Source: Thamnaconus septentrionalis
Taxonomy: Eukaryota > Chordata > Actinopteri > Tetraodontiformes > Monacanthidae
Direction of reading: 5' to 3'
Length of the DNA stretch: 64,000 bases
Assembly: GCA_009823395.1 (NCBI GenBank)
Contig: CM020508.1
Span: forward strand, 3,365,515-3,429,514
Shown here piece after piece: positions 52,101-64,000 of the stretch. The notes beneath the pieces are model-generated. The model was not told where the DNA came from, made no database searches, and was given only the letters and a program-made list of their open reading frames with translations. The translations under genes and the position numbers were made by a program. Position 1 is the first letter of the stretch; every line of letters begins with the position of its first letter.

Positions 52101-52272
52101 TCTTGAAGTGTTCCGAGGCAACTACTGCACTCTTTGCTCCTTTGGCTCTAAGTTGTTTTATTCATTTTTCAAAGTTTGTTGAAGAATTTCTTATATAAAT
52201 AAAGCGCTTAATATAATAGCTATGATAATATGCAAAATTCAGCTCATTATTAGCCTTTGGGAAAAACTACAG

Positions 52273-52276
<4 letters not shown>

Positions 52277-52331
<55 letters not shown>
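52277..52331. repeat. (GT)27 microsatellite
   Basis: About 55 bp of uninterrupted GT. Confidence 0.95.
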
Positions 52332-52334
<3 letters not shown>

Positions 52335-55300
52335 TCGCGCGCTCTGTCCCTGCTCCTTGTTTCCTGGCAGAGCCGGTCATGTGATTATGTTAATGTTTAT
52401 GAATGTCCTCCTCTCCCTACAGGCCTTCAGAACCATCAACCTCCCCTGCTGCTCCAGACATTGTGTCAGTGAACAACAAAAGGCAACAAATGGGCACCAC
52501 TTCATGCTAATGCTGGCTTCACACATCGCGATTTACAGGAAAACACAACAACACAGGAGAAAATTCACACCCCTCCTCCTCGGGCTGTAATATTATCTAC
52601 TTGACATCGTCATCAAGACAGTGATGGTCCCGTTTGATTTATCGGCATAGAGTGTTTAGGGCAGACTTGTGTCATAGGAAGCATTTTGAGGGCGGTGTGT
52701 TGCACACGGAGAGTGGGCACAGTCGAGAGACACAAAGGTCACAGGGCCCACATGTTCAGGATGTGGGGTGGACTGAAAAGAGGACGTGCAGGCCACCGCT
52801 CTTTGATTCCTCCTGAAACAGAATCGCTAAGATGCACTTTTCGGCACACTTGTGTTAAAATAAATGGAAGAAATGGAATATGGAGTATTCTCTTTACGAA
52901 ACAGAGGCAGTCTGCATTTGTATGTGTCCACTCAAACCAGGCTGTAATCAATGTACATGGCTTTACAAAGTTCACTTGAGAGGTTCAACGGCTGAAAATG
53001 TTTGTGGGTCGTTGATCATCTTCTCGTTGAGATGAAAGACTAAAACAGCGCTCTGTGGGAAGTTCCCATGTTGCGCTCTGCTTTCTTTATTTTTTGTATT
53101 TGGTGGTCCACTGAAGCAGAGTTAAACAATGAATTATCAGGGAAAAAAATCTCCCGATCTCCAGAAAACTGCATGTTCAGCTCTCTGTTTAGAGGCTAAA
53201 AGAACCTAAAAGGCCCCTCATTGATGTATTATGTATATTTACTTATCCTCATTTATGTGCAATATTTGTTGACCCTACTTTATCTACTAAACAAAACCAG
53301 ATGACGAACTGACATAACCAAAGGAGTGCATATAGACAGAATCCTTGTTGACAAATACTGAAGGTCCGAATTAGGAAAAGTTAATTTTAAAAGTCCCCCC
53401 TGGTCCTTTCCTCTGGCTGTCAGTGACTGGGGTGTTTTGCCCTGCCTCCGTTCAGCCCAGGAGGCCGTGCAGCCCAGTGCATAGACACGCTATTGTTGAT
53501 GAGCTCAAGTCTAGCTCAAACACACACACACACACACAAACCGCATACCAGATTCCATCCACAGCCCATCTCAGAATGCTGCACCTCGAGTTCACCTAGG
53601 CAAACTCTTGATCTGTGCAAACAGATGCCTGCCACATTATCTGTGCACGATCAATAGAACCCATGGCGAGGTGAATCGTATTGTTTACCGGGTTGCCTCG
53701 GATTAATCAGACACACATAAAAAAGGACCACAGTTAATTTGCGGTGCATCCCCGTTGAGAATTGTAGTAGAATTGGAACAGGCAGCATTGTTTTGCTGGT
53801 TGGAGCAATCGTCTCTGATTTGTCTGGAATTTATATTTTGTGGGTGAACATTTTTCCTCACGCGCTAAAACACGAAGCATTACACATCAAGCAAACATCA
53901 AGCAAATACGAGGCACATTAACACGCTTGGATTTGGACATGTCAGAAGAGTGCTTATATACATCTGGAGTAGCTGACTGGAAGCCTTGCGTGGTGGGTCA
54001 TAACAGAATCTGCGCATTAAAAGGCAACTTTGAATTGACCTGTCTTTAAATACGCAGAGAATATTTGGATTGACATCAAAAAATGTAAGTCTTGTCCTAA
54101 TTTATTTTTTTAAAAACATGCTGGACCTAAATTAGTAGATAATAATGACTAAACGATAAAAACATAATTTTAGTCTTCTTGGTCTCCACTGAGACACGCC
54201 AAAAGGCTTCATTTACGAAAACTCACTTGCAACAGGAGAAACTTGTTTTGCACTGTCAATAGAGTCTATCCAGTATTTTAGTTATTAGCTCTCACTTAGT
54301 ATATTTGCTCAAGATAATGAAAAAGAAATGGCTGAAATGGGGGTTAGCTTCATAGCTTCTCATTGAGTGATGTGTGAACGCTGCATTCTAACACAAAGTC
54401 TGTCTCCGGTGTATTCACAGATTACTGGATCTATCATGGTCAGTGGGACTAAAGCCTGTATGAGCAATCGTTTAGTCACCCCTTGACTTCTGAGCATCCT
54501 GTGTCATCATTTTGTGACTAACAATCAAGTGACAATAGGCCAGTGCATCCAATGGAATTCACAGTTAGTCCCCTTTATTGGGTACTTCCTTATACAATAA
54601 AACAACATTATCTATGTTTGCATGTAAATGTTATGTCATACATGTTTTGTGAAGATAGCAAAGGGCTAAAATACACCACTGTATTTGCCTGTTTCACTTC
54701 TAATCTCCTTCAAATTTGGCATCCGACCCAGCGCTAGCTTCACTTGTCGCTCTGCCCCACTCACACACTTTGATGTATTAACATTTTTTAGAAAAAGGAG
54801 CAGGATATTATTTCATAAACATAAACACACCTAATGTGTTTATGAACAACATTTCAAAAATTGTTTTCATACTGTAATAATTTGTACGTTTAAAATTTTC
54901 AGAATATCAGAAATACTAGTTGAATCGACAAGCATAACTCTAGACCGTTTTTGTAGCATAAGAATGAGCAGCTTGTCAGAGTTTCATACGAATTACACTG
55001 ACTATTTAATTAGATTTTTTTTTTTTTTTTTGGAATAGCAGACTAGCTGAGACGAAAAATTAACGCAGAATTATTCTACGTAGAAACGTAAACAAGGAGC
55101 CGGAAGATTCCAAGGCGTACTTTAATGCTTTTGAATATTCTTGACTTTGCTTAAATGCTTTAAAGATTTCCTTTCAAAAGTATTTGGAATAATGTTTGTT
55201 TTTCTTTAAGGTCTGTGTGGGTTTTAAAGGACGACACCAGTACATCGAAAGAGCTAAAGGCTGTAGCGCTAAAGGGTTGTGGCGAGGTCGTTTTGCAAAG

Positions 55301-55439
55301 AGAAGCTAGCAGAACAAAAGTGAAGAGGAATATACCAACAAAAAATAAACTTGGAGGGTGACAATAATTAAGGCGCCAAGGGGGTCTGAAAGAACCGAGT
55401 CTCAGTCTCAAAGTCGGCAACAGCGCCTCTAGCGACCAA

Positions 55440-55826
55440 CCCTAGCCCCCGCCTCTTCCACCTCCATCTCCTCCTCCTCCTCCTCCTCCTCCCCCCTCCA
55501 CCTCCTCTCCTTCTTACGCAGGGAGCGGCGGCAGGTTGTGATTTGCCGGCCCCAGCCAGCCCTCCCCCTCTCCGCGAGGCAACTTATTACGAGTTTGCGA
55601 GGCGGAGCCCCGAGAGCTCGGCCTCCCGAGAGGTAAAAGCTGCGCGCTGTACAATTGGCGGAGTGAGCAGCGAGTCACTCCTTTCCCTTTTCCTGAGAGG
55701 GGACGGTGAGCAGCGCGTGTGGCGGACGGGACCCGTTACCAGTTCACACACACACACACGAAACCCGAGTAGTCACCGGAAAAGAAAAAGTAAACGAAAA
55801 AGAAAAAAGGGGGACTATAAGCGACC
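55440..55826 (+). promoter_or_regulatory. atp1b1: atp1b1 promoter / 5' UTR region
   Basis: A CTC triplet array (55467-55493) is followed by CpG-rich sequence with an SP1-like GAGGCGGAGCC near 55600 and an ACAATTGGCGG block near 55650. An in-frame TAA at 55818-55820 fixes the ATG at 55827. No convincing TATA box. The transcription start is not resolved. Confidence 0.5.
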
Positions 55827-55920
55827 ATGTCTGGAAATAAAGAGAGCGACGGCGGATGGAGGACGTTTGTGTGGAATTCGGAGAAGGGGGAGTTTCTGGG
55901 TCGAACAGGGTGCAGTTGGT
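55827..55920 (+). CDS. atp1b1: atp1b1 coding exon 1 (cytoplasmic tail)
   Basis: It encodes [20 protein letters not shown] to GCSW. Kozak context gaccATGt, upstream in-frame TAA, donor T|GTAAGT, 94 bp. Confidence 0.95.
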
Positions 55921-58900
55921 GTAAGTACTCTTGCTTTTATGTCGTTTTTATTTATTTATTTATTTATTACATTTTTTTCTAAGACGGGCATCTGTTGAGT
56001 CGTCGCCGCCTAGAAACGACGGTGTCGGTGTCGGACAGATGTGACGGCGCCACGCTGGGTTGAGAACACTGGAGGTTGTCCGTAGCTTTATTTTTTTCCT
56101 CTTTTTTTCTTTTTGGCGGCGTTGTTTCCAGTGTTGCCTCCATTTCCTGACAGCCAGCACCTGTTAGATCCTCTGACATGCTGCATCGTGACTTGGGTTT
56201 CTTCAATGGAGGCTGTGTGTGTGAAGAGAGAGCAAGAGAAGTTCCTCAGTGCGGTCGGAGGGAGGAAAAACACCGAATTTCTGAGCACATAAAAAAAAGC
56301 AAATGGGTCTGTCTTATTTTAAGCCAACAGGCGCGATACAAGTCCTAGGCGGTGGGAAATGAGGACGAATGTGCTACAGTTTCAGTATATCTGATAGATA
56401 ATGTTGGGTTTTTTTTTTCACTGTCACGGCGCAATGTGTTCCTTTTTTTTTGAACGCCCCTTAAGTTTCAGCCTATTTGGCTTTTCCCTGTAGACTAATA
56501 TGAAATTGCCTTGTAGAGAGGGGGGGAAGTGATTGGCAAAGGCGTATCCCTGTTCCAGACCATTGATTTAATACTCGTCCTATTTGAAAAGGTCACCCTG
56601 AAGGACGGTGGTGTGGGATGGTGGTGGTGGGGGCCACTCTCCACTCGGGAGCACAAGGCCAACTTGAGAGCCGGCTCTCAAATCTCCTCATCAAGTTGCC
56701 CAGAATGACTTAATAAGCTTCATTAAAAACCCTGGGACTGTTTCTTTAATCTTAAATGTTCGTTCTTCGTAGCATCAGGGAAGAATCCACGATCGTGCCC
56801 ACGGGCCCGTTTTGATGCCTTCGGTCCTCCTTTTACTCTGAGCCGGTGTGAACAGATCTAATCGGTTTACCACCGGGTTCTTCACTTTGAGAAGGTCTTG
56901 TGGCTTATTGCCCATCTAATTGGACTCTTGAGCTTCTAGTTTCCCTTGATTTGACAATCACGCGGCGGTGCGGTATCAGTGAAACCCAGGCTCAAAGCGC
57001 CTATCCGCGGTGTAAAGCGCTGCTCCTTGGCCGTGCGAAGCGCCGTCTTCCTCGACCAGACACTGCTTGGCAACGCGGTGCTGTGGAACCGATCACGACT
57101 CACATGTCTCGAGGGCGCCCCCCCCCCTCCTCCTTTTACCCCTCCCTGCCCCCTCACCATCTCGCAGCGAGACACGGCTTTCTCTTTTTTAAACCCTCTC
57201 TAAACGACACAAGTCAGAGAAGTAGGCACGTTTAACGTCGATTATCCATCAGATTTGAGCGTTAATCGATGAATCGGGTCCGTCGTCGCTCGAGAAATCG
57301 GGGTGACGTCGCCTTCTGGCGGCAGCGGCGACGCGGAAACTTGGTGAATGGCGGAGTGAGAACGTGGGACATATTTGCTCGTTGTGTATTAGTTACACAG
57401 AAAGCGTTCGTTAGACATCAGTGTGCGTATCGGCTAGAAACCCGGTCGGTGTGATGTCGCACTGAGTTAAAAAAAAATAAATAAATAAATAAATGGAAGG
57501 CTGGGGGGGGCACGTTCGCCAAGCAACAGGTACGGCGGCGCCTGTCGGAGCCATTCGGCGAGACCCGCCGTGTTTCCGCACTAGCTTCGTCACGCCGCGT
57601 TCACACACTAGCACTTTTTGTACTTGTTGGTTTTTTTTCTTCTCCCTCCTTTTCTTTCCGACGTACGTAACAGGGGGGAAATGAGAGCCGGCGTCAAGAC
57701 ACGTGGCTTTGCACCTTCCAAACATTTGCTCTCGTTCACTTGGCCGTTTTTCGGACCCGCGGAGCCGTCTGGAGTCGGAAAGTCAACGAGGAAAACGTCA
57801 TTTATTTGGTTTAAAGAAATTTGTTTAAACAAGCGCAGCGGCGCGAATGACGTGTGAATGTGGCGACGGCGCCCCCCTCCTCTTAGACCTCGTCGTAACA
57901 GGCGGCAGCGGTGGTGGTGGTGTAGTGGGGGAGGTGCGGTCCATTCAAACCAGCCTTTCACCAGCAGCAGGCCACTTTTCTGGGCTATTTAGTCTTTGCT
58001 TGGAGCGCTGACAAAGTCTTGTATGTCGCCAAGATCTACACACACAAAAAAGACAAAGGCCCTGCACCATACAAATCAAGTGGGTTATTTGGAAATGGCC
58101 AAAAATAAGGAACATCAATATCAGTGAAAACTTGCTGCACCAGAAAAAGGATCAAATGATGTCCACGCAGAGACTAGAACAAAAACAAAGCAGACCCAGC
58201 ACTAAACAAGTGTTAAATGCTGGTTTCAATCACATTTTAAGAAAACATGGCTAACGTTTGACATTGTCAATTATCAAGATTATGAGTGTAACACAAGAAG
58301 AGGGCAGGCCCGTCGCGCTAACAGGGGCTGCCGGCTGTTGGAGTAGGGCAAGGACGAACGTTATCAACCCGCCAAACTGGTTTTTTGATTTATCTGACTT
58401 GAACATGCGACTGATAGTGGTAACACAATGGCTCAGGTGGTAACACAATGGCTCAGGTGGATGTCACAGCAAGCGAACAAAAACGCGAGTCGCCAGGCCA
58501 TCGCCGCTACGCTGCTGGGATCGATATTTTGAGTGCGCCGAGTCACAACAAAAAAGGCTCTGCAATCGCGCAGCAATTGAGATTTAAAATGGGCTGAATG
58601 GCAGCGCCTGTTCTTTGTAGAAGTCATTGTGTAATAATTTGGATTGATTTCCAAGTCCTCAGGTGACAGGACCTGTTGAACTAGATTCAATCTTGGGGTG
58701 TTCTTAATTAAAAACAAATGGACAATAAAGGTTTTTAAAAGTACTCTCCATGTTGCACATATAGTTGAGTTTCAATTTTATTTTTTTGCTCAATCCTGAG
58801 TTACAAATCTCAGAAGTAGAAGAATTCTCATTTTTTTGGAGATTTTTCTCATGACCAAAAAAAAGGAACCTTTTTTTGCTTATATGGGTATAAACTAGGC

Positions 58901-61900
58901 AAAACTAAAAGTAATGGATCCCACTGCGCGGTGTGAACTCGACTGAAAGGAAGTAAAAGAGCGGTAAATGTTGAAGGTTTGGAGCTGAGGGAGAAAAGGC
59001 GCTCTTGTTATTGTTCAGCTCTGTTGACAGGACGTTTTATTACGAACCTGTTGTGAGGGGACAGTGTGTGTTGGGGGAGGGTACGTGCTGGAAGTACTGC
59101 TGGGTGACTCATCCTGTTCTACCGGAACCTCCTCATGTTGCATGATTGTAGAAAATTTCATGTGTGTGTGTGTGTGGGGGGGGGGTACTGTTGTGAAAAT
59201 GCAGGTAGTTAAAAAAAGGAATGTGCAGAGGAGCTTTGTGAAAGACCTCCTGACTGTTGCCTCCTTGGGTTTGGATCAACCGTTAGACCTCGACAGTTCA
59301 ACACTGCAACCGTGATGTAAAAGCGGTACTAAGGATCTGCATGTCAATAAAAGCTCTGACTGCTCCCTGATTTATCTGATTGTTTTCTTTATTGTTGTGT
59401 TTCAACCTTTTGTCAGTGACCTCGAGACGTCCCTTTCCAATGAATCAGATAAGTGTCAAATTACATGAGAGGATTTGTTTCTCTAACCACGGTGTTATCT
59501 TCACCCCCTCTCTCCCCCCACAGTTAAAATCATCTCGTTCTACGTGATATTCTACCTTTGCTTGGCTGGAATTTTCATCGGGACTATCCAGGCTCTGCTG
59601 CTCACGCTCGACAACTACAAACCAACCTATCAGGACAGAGTTGCTCCTCCAGGTAAAAACAGCATCATCATTTTATCTTTTTTTTTTTATTAAATTGAAT
59701 GTCAATGTCAACGTTGCTGCTGCGGCCCGTCCGTCCATCCGTCCGTCCATCCATCCAGCCTGTTGCAGAACGAGCGCCGTCGGTTCGGCCTCGTCTCAGT
59801 AACGTGGCTCAGCTGTGATGAGGCAGCTGCGACTGATTTGCGCTGTTTGGATGAGAGAGAGGGGGGGAAAAAGGGAAAGAGCAAAAGAAATGACAGTTGG
59901 GGTGTGTCTATCGGCAGCTACTCTATCAGAAGTCTTTGTGACCTTAACTAGGTTCAGCCATTTTGTCCTTCACTCCTCTCAGCCAGTCAATGTTTTTCCC
60001 CCCTCAGGCTGCAGGCAGAACTGTTGGAGCTCGCACCCATCGTGAATGAAAAAAACCCACTCATGTGTGCGCTGGCTGTGTCACAGTAACGTGGGGTTAA
60101 AATAAAATATGTGGCAGCGGAGTGTTCTTGGACAGCAATCACACAGCTCTGTCCACGCTACTACTTCTTCTTCTCTCTTTTTTTTTTTTTTAAATTGAAC
60201 TTGCGTTCTTCTGCGCTAACAAATAGAATCTCTGCTGTCATTTTGAATGTGATGTTGCGCGCTAGCGACTCGTCTCCCGTACGCCTGGAGACTGGAAGGA
60301 CTCTTCTCCTGTTGGGCAGCCACTTGTTTGCACAGCACATACTGGAGCCTCGGCGGTATTTTTAGCCATTATTGTAAACGACAAGCTGCGCACGCAGATG
60401 CGCGCGCGCACACACACACATACACACACACACGCACACGTGGGGTTGAGCTCGCCTGCTGTCTCGTCTGTCAGAGACCACAGAGAGTCAAAGAGTCTCC
60501 TGGAAGTGTGGAGCACATTTCCAGTAGTGGCCAGATAAAGGAAGTAGGGAGTAGTTGGTTTTTCTCTCTCTCCCTCTCTCTCTCTCCCTCTCCCCCTCTC
60601 TCTTGGCTAAAGCCTCCCTCTCTCACTCTGGGGCTAAAAGTTTCCATTGTGAGTGAGATCCACGTGAGAGTGACTGGGTGGGGGCAGGGGAACTGGCGAA
60701 ACGCACACAAGCCTCCACTGAAATTCAAATGACTGCAAGGTTCTCCGCTGCCTGTTGAGCACAAACGCCTCCAGAGTCTGGCTGGCGGGCGAGCGAGCAA
60801 GTGAAGCAGTGAATAAAAGGGCCCGGCTTAGCGAGCAGCCAAATGGTTAATACAATGTCATGTTGCCTTCCCACTCTGGTACACCTCTCGCTCTCACACC
60901 GATGCCACGCCCTCGCCGAGGCCTTGTGGAAAATTACTGCTTTAAAGAGCCCAGACCATCTGAGGAAATCCCCGAGACCCCGCGCCGTGTGCGGCGCAGA
61001 GATAATAGAGCCACACCGCTGCCCACTGCCCATTCTTCCTCTCCTCCTCCCTCTTCTTCTCCTGTATTTATTGACTGGTTGTGTTGAGCTGCGTGTTGTT
61101 TCATGTTGTTTGTAGAGATTGAATGCGACAAGATTAAATGATTGACTTTCAAAAAATCATCAAATCTTCTACTTCTTTCACTCTCAGATGGCCCATATTT
61201 ATTTCACATTCTGTTTCTTTTTTTTTCTTTTAAAATCCCACCTCTCTTTTTGCAGGTCTCTCACACACCCCTCGCTCTGAAAAATCCGAAATTTCTTTCT
61301 CCATGTCCGACAATGGAACGTACAAATCTTACATCGCTCACATGGACAAACTGCTGGAATTGTACGACGAGGGCCGACAGGCCGACTCCATGAAGTACGA
61401 AGACTGCGGAGGCAAGTTGAACTCCTGCTCTGTTAAGTTCCCATCCCCTGTTCCCAATCACCTTGACCTGACCGGTCTCTCCCTCTCTGCCGCCCCCCGC
61501 AGACTCTCCCCGGTCGTACATCGACCGCGGGTCCGTGGAGAAAGACAAGGGCCAGAGGAGGGCCTGCCGCTACAGCCGCTCTCTGCTGGGCAGCTGCTCG
61601 GGGCTCGCCGATAAAACCTACGGATTCAAGGAGGGCAAGCCGTGCCTCATCGTCAAACTCAACAGGATCGTCAACTTCCGACCACAGGTGGGTTTACTGC
61701 TTTGGCTGACCAGGTTATCGTGGTAGCGGTAGCAGCAGCGATAAGGGCTCAATAAACTGAACGGTCTCGCGCAACTCTGAGACGGTTCAGGAGGCAGAAG
61801 ACAGACAAGTGTGTCCTGTTGGTAGCAGCCACCAGGGCTGCAACTTCTCTAATCAAAGTCCTTCAACCAATCGGAACGATCTTGAAATGTAACGGCCGGG

Positions 61901-64000
61901 GGGGGGGAAATCCCGGTGACATAAGAGCGATCTGGTCCTGGCGAACCGCGCTGGAGCTTCAGCGGAAAACTTCCCGGCATTCAGCTGGTCGGAAGTGTAT
62001 TTATAGCTTCCGTGCCATTTGAAGGCAGCCACACGGTGCTGCGCGCAGAGCATCCGCTGTGGATTAGAGCGCCGCTCCGGAGCTACAACAGGTGTGTGTA
62101 GGGCACTTTGTTTTCGGGGGACGCGGGGGGGTTTCGGGGGGGGGGACAGTCGGTTATTCAGATATCACGTTTCTCTCCAAACACCAACTCTTGATTTCTG
62201 GCCGTCCGCAAGGCCTCGCGGCTCCGATAAAGTGCCCCCGCTGGAATGGCCCGGCCCCCCGCGGCGTCCGCAACCACGATAATGTCAGAGGCGTGTGGTG
62301 ATGCACGGGTGCTGTACAGTCACGCACAGATGGCCATCGCCAAGGAAAGCTGCCCAGAGGTGTGCGAGAATAGAACAAGAGCTTGCAAATCAGACAAAGT
62401 TGTTTTCTTTTTGTCGTTGTTGTTGTTGACAACACATTTGAAAGTTGCTCCACCGTCAGTTTGCACCTGATGCCTGACGTGCAGTGAGCAGAAATGAGTG
62501 ATTCGAAGCTGATACGTGGCTATTTCTCTCAAATAAACGTGTTTTCAGCCAAGATCGCGTCGCTTCTTTGGCAAACAGAAGCTGATAGATGACGTGACGT
62601 CACCCAGTGTTTACCGGTCACCGGTTGCCGGAGGAAAGTCACTGGCAGAATGCAAAGCACTCGACCCTAGAAGGTCAGAACGTGTACAGCGTCTCCCAGC
62701 ACAAACAGCAGGAGAGAAAAATAGAACTAAGGCAGGACGACGGCGATCCTGCTCCACCTCGGAGGACGGACGCACGAGCTCCGATGGTCAAAGTGAAAAA
62801 GACACTTCCCACAAAAATGAACATTGGCACACTTTGTGGCGACGCAAGGCTCGTGCGTCCACCAATGAGAAGCAGCGATGTTGTCGTGAAGGGAGCGTCC
62901 GCATCCACCATAGCTGCGTTTCCATTCCAGTTTGTCGCAAAATAAAAGCGATATTTCTAAAATTTCAACAAAGTACAATTGCGATTTGCAGGCGTTTCCA
63001 TTGAACGGTGTCAAGCGCGTAAGCCGTAGTCCCACGACATTTACGACAATTACGTTTGCTTTTGTTTGTTTGCTGTCGAGAATGGTTGTTTTTATTGTTC
63101 TCTTTGATTACTTGGAAAAAAATATTCCGTCTCCTCCGAACATAATGCGCCATTTTCGCTTGAAGTGAACCGGTCACGTGACCACGTACGTCGTGTCCGG
63201 TGACGCGTAAATGCGAAAAAGGTGTTTCCGCTAAACTTTTGCGCTATACCTCCATATGGATACGTCTGAAAAACCACCTCATGAGAGCGTCAAAACCTTT
63301 TAGCCATATCTGACAGGTTTTTAGAAATTTAGCCGTTTCCATCACAGAAGCTCTAATTAAAACTAATAGTTGAGATGAGACGTCCACCATCGAGGGAGGT
63401 TCTTCTTTTCTTTGGAGGTGGGGGGTTCCCAAGGAGTGTCTCCGCTGCATCTTCCGCCAGCGCTCTGTCCACTTGGCTGCCGTTGATCAAACTCCAAGCG
63501 GGAGTTGATTGGTCGAGGCTTGACGCGTTGTGTGTCCCCTCCTCCTTCAGGCTCCTGGCAACCAGTCGCTTCCAGACGCCTTGCAGGCCAGAGCTATGCC
63601 CAACATGATCCCCATTTTCTGCAAACATAAGGTATGACGCCCACGACGACATCGTCAGTCGCATTCAAATGTCAAACACCGCGAGGAAGTGGCGTTCTAA
63701 AGGAGGCCGCTTTTTTTTTTCTTTCTTTCTTTCTCCCCAATCTCAGCGCGAAGAGGACGCCGACAAGATCGGGGAGATCAAGTACTTCGGCCTGGCGCAG
63801 GGCTTCCCCCTGCAGTACTACCCCTACTACGGCAAGCAGCTGCAGCCCCAGTACCTGCAGCCACTGGTGGCCATCCAGTTCGCCAACGTCACCGTGGGCA
63901 AGGAGGTGCGCGCCGAGTGCAAAATATTCGGGGAGAACATCAACTACAGCGAGAAGGACCGCTACCAAGGACGCTTTGACGTGAAGCTGACCATCAACTC
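55827..64000 (+). CDS. atp1b1: Sodium/potassium-transporting ATPase subunit beta-1 (cut by window edge)
   Basis: The beta subunit is the glycosylated partner that folds, delivers and modulates the Na+/K+-ATPase alpha subunit at the plasma membrane. Seen: six exons (55827-55920, 59524-59652, 61256-61411, 61503-61687, 63551-63631, 63747-64000) give about 300 residues in frame. Type II topology: a short cytoplasmic tail with [13 protein letters not shown], one membrane helix (about 34-60, [20 protein letters not shown]), then [13 protein letters not shown] and a large ectodomain. Six ectodomain cysteines (125, 148, 158, 174, 212, 273) fit the three family disulfides. N-glycosylation sequons lie at 94, 192 and 262. 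The end [14 protein letters not shown] aligns with the normal C-terminus (human 303 aa), so only the last base of Ser and the stop are probably missing. Intron 3 uses a GC donor. Teleosts have atp1b1a and atp1b1b; I cannot decide which this is. Confidence 0.95.
55921..59523 (+). other. atp1b1: atp1b1 intron 1 (3.6 kb)
   Basis: CpG-rich at the start. It includes an AAAT tract (57477-57494), the 20-bp duplication and short homopolymers. No further exon seen. Confidence 0.6.
58421..58460. repeat. 20-bp exact tandem duplication in atp1b1 intron 1
   Basis: The unit TAACACAATGGCTCAGGTGG occurs twice without a gap (58421-58440, 58441-58460). Confidence 0.9.
59524..59652 (+). CDS. atp1b1: atp1b1 coding exon 2 (transmembrane helix)
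   Basis: It encodes the membrane segment [20 protein letters not shown] and [12 protein letters not shown]. Acceptor CCCACAG, donor CCAG|GTAAAA, 129 bp. Confidence 0.96.
59653..61255 (+). other. atp1b1: atp1b1 intron 2 (1.6 kb)
   Basis: It holds CCGT/CCAT repeats (59727-59759), an imperfect AC tract (60405-60440) and CT-rich sequence (60560-60605). No exon seen. Confidence 0.6.
61256..61411 (+). CDS. atp1b1: atp1b1 coding exon 3
   Basis: It encodes [20 protein letters not shown] to KYEDCG, including the NGT sequon. The donor is GGAG|GCAAGT, a non-canonical GC splice site with otherwise ideal consensus. The first GT downstream would break the frame with exon 4. Confidence 0.93.
61503..61687 (+). 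CDS. atp1b1: atp1b1 coding exon 4
   Basis: It encodes [20 protein letters not shown] through [15 protein letters not shown] with three ectodomain cysteines. Acceptor CCCGCAG, donor CAG|GTGGGT, 185 bp. Confidence 0.95.
61688..63550 (+). other. atp1b1: atp1b1 intron 4 (1.9 kb)
   Basis: No exon seen. It contains a CCAAT-like CAACCAATCGG near 61863 and a TATTTATAG near 61999, and from about 62905 to 63345 a probable interspersed repeat in which GCGTTTCCATT-like blocks recur. Confidence 0.5.
63172..63183. promoter_or_regulatory. Palindromic E-box GGTCACGTGACC
   Basis: A perfect 12-bp palindrome containing GTCACGTGAC, the high-affinity site of USF and MiT/TFE bHLH-zip factors. It lies in atp1b1 intron 4 inside a probable repeat. 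Function is untested. Confidence 0.4.
63551..63631 (+). CDS. atp1b1: atp1b1 coding exon 5
   Basis: It encodes 27 residues, [20 protein letters not shown] to FCKHK, with the NQS sequon. Acceptor CTTCAG, donor AAG|GTATGA. Confidence 0.93.
63747..64000 (+). CDS. atp1b1: atp1b1 coding exon 6 (partial at window end)
   Basis: It encodes [20 protein letters not shown], the family signature [11 protein letters not shown], an NVT sequon and the C-terminal [13 protein letters not shown]. The window stops at the second base of the following Ser codon. Confidence 0.96.

Larger units (their letters stand above)
43235..55826. other. Intergenic region dpt-atp1b1, no intact gene
   Basis: 12.6 kb between divergent genes. 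It holds fish interspersed repeats near 44.0-44.8 and 48.86-49.1 kb, long GT microsatellites, homopolymers, and unique sequence with only short, domain-less open frames. The right end includes the atp1b1 promoter and 5' UTR. Confidence 0.6.

Overview
This window is nuclear DNA from a vertebrate, almost certainly a ray-finned (teleost) fish and probably a compact-genome, spiny-rayed one. The evidence is four intron-containing vertebrate genes with GT-AG (once GC-AG) splice sites, dense GT/CT microsatellites, and many fish-style repeats: hAT MITEs with 8-bp target duplications, a tRNA-derived SINE ending in TCTA repeats, and a PIF/Harbinger transposase relic. Protein assignments come from recognising the translated exons; no database search was run.

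Layout. (1) 2633-15957, + strand: tp63, from the exon shared by the TA and deltaN isoforms (human exon 4) to the alpha-isoform stop. The first exons lie left of the window. The 3' UTR ends near 17.1 kb. (2) 27858-18182, - strand: zbtb11, complete in ten coding exons and convergent with tp63 (about 0.8 kb between the two poly(A) signals). Its introns hold several hAT-type elements. (3) 27.9-38.9 kb: about 11 kb with no recognisable gene apart from a possible divergent first exon at the zbtb11 promoter. (4) 43234-38861, - strand: dpt (dermatopontin), complete in four exons with a TATA box. (5) 43.2-55.8 kb: 12.6 kb intergenic, repeat-bearing. (6) 55827-64000, + strand: atp1b1 (Na+/K+-ATPase beta-1), six exons. 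The window edge falls at the second base of what is probably the last sense codon.

The genes do not form a pathway: an epithelial transcription factor (p63), a BTB/C2H2 zinc-finger regulator, an extracellular-matrix protein and a sodium-pump subunit. Human TP63 and ZBTB11 are both on 3q (far apart), and DPT and ATP1B1 are neighbours on 1q24, so the window joins two blocks that are separate in mammals.

Reading frames break in both tp63 (2 bases short at the exon 6/7 junction) and zbtb11 (four inferred frame switches in GC-rich repeats). Indels in the assembly are the simplest explanation. The most unusual local structure is a 388-nt stretch without any A, almost pure CT, ending at the tp63 exon 5 acceptor.
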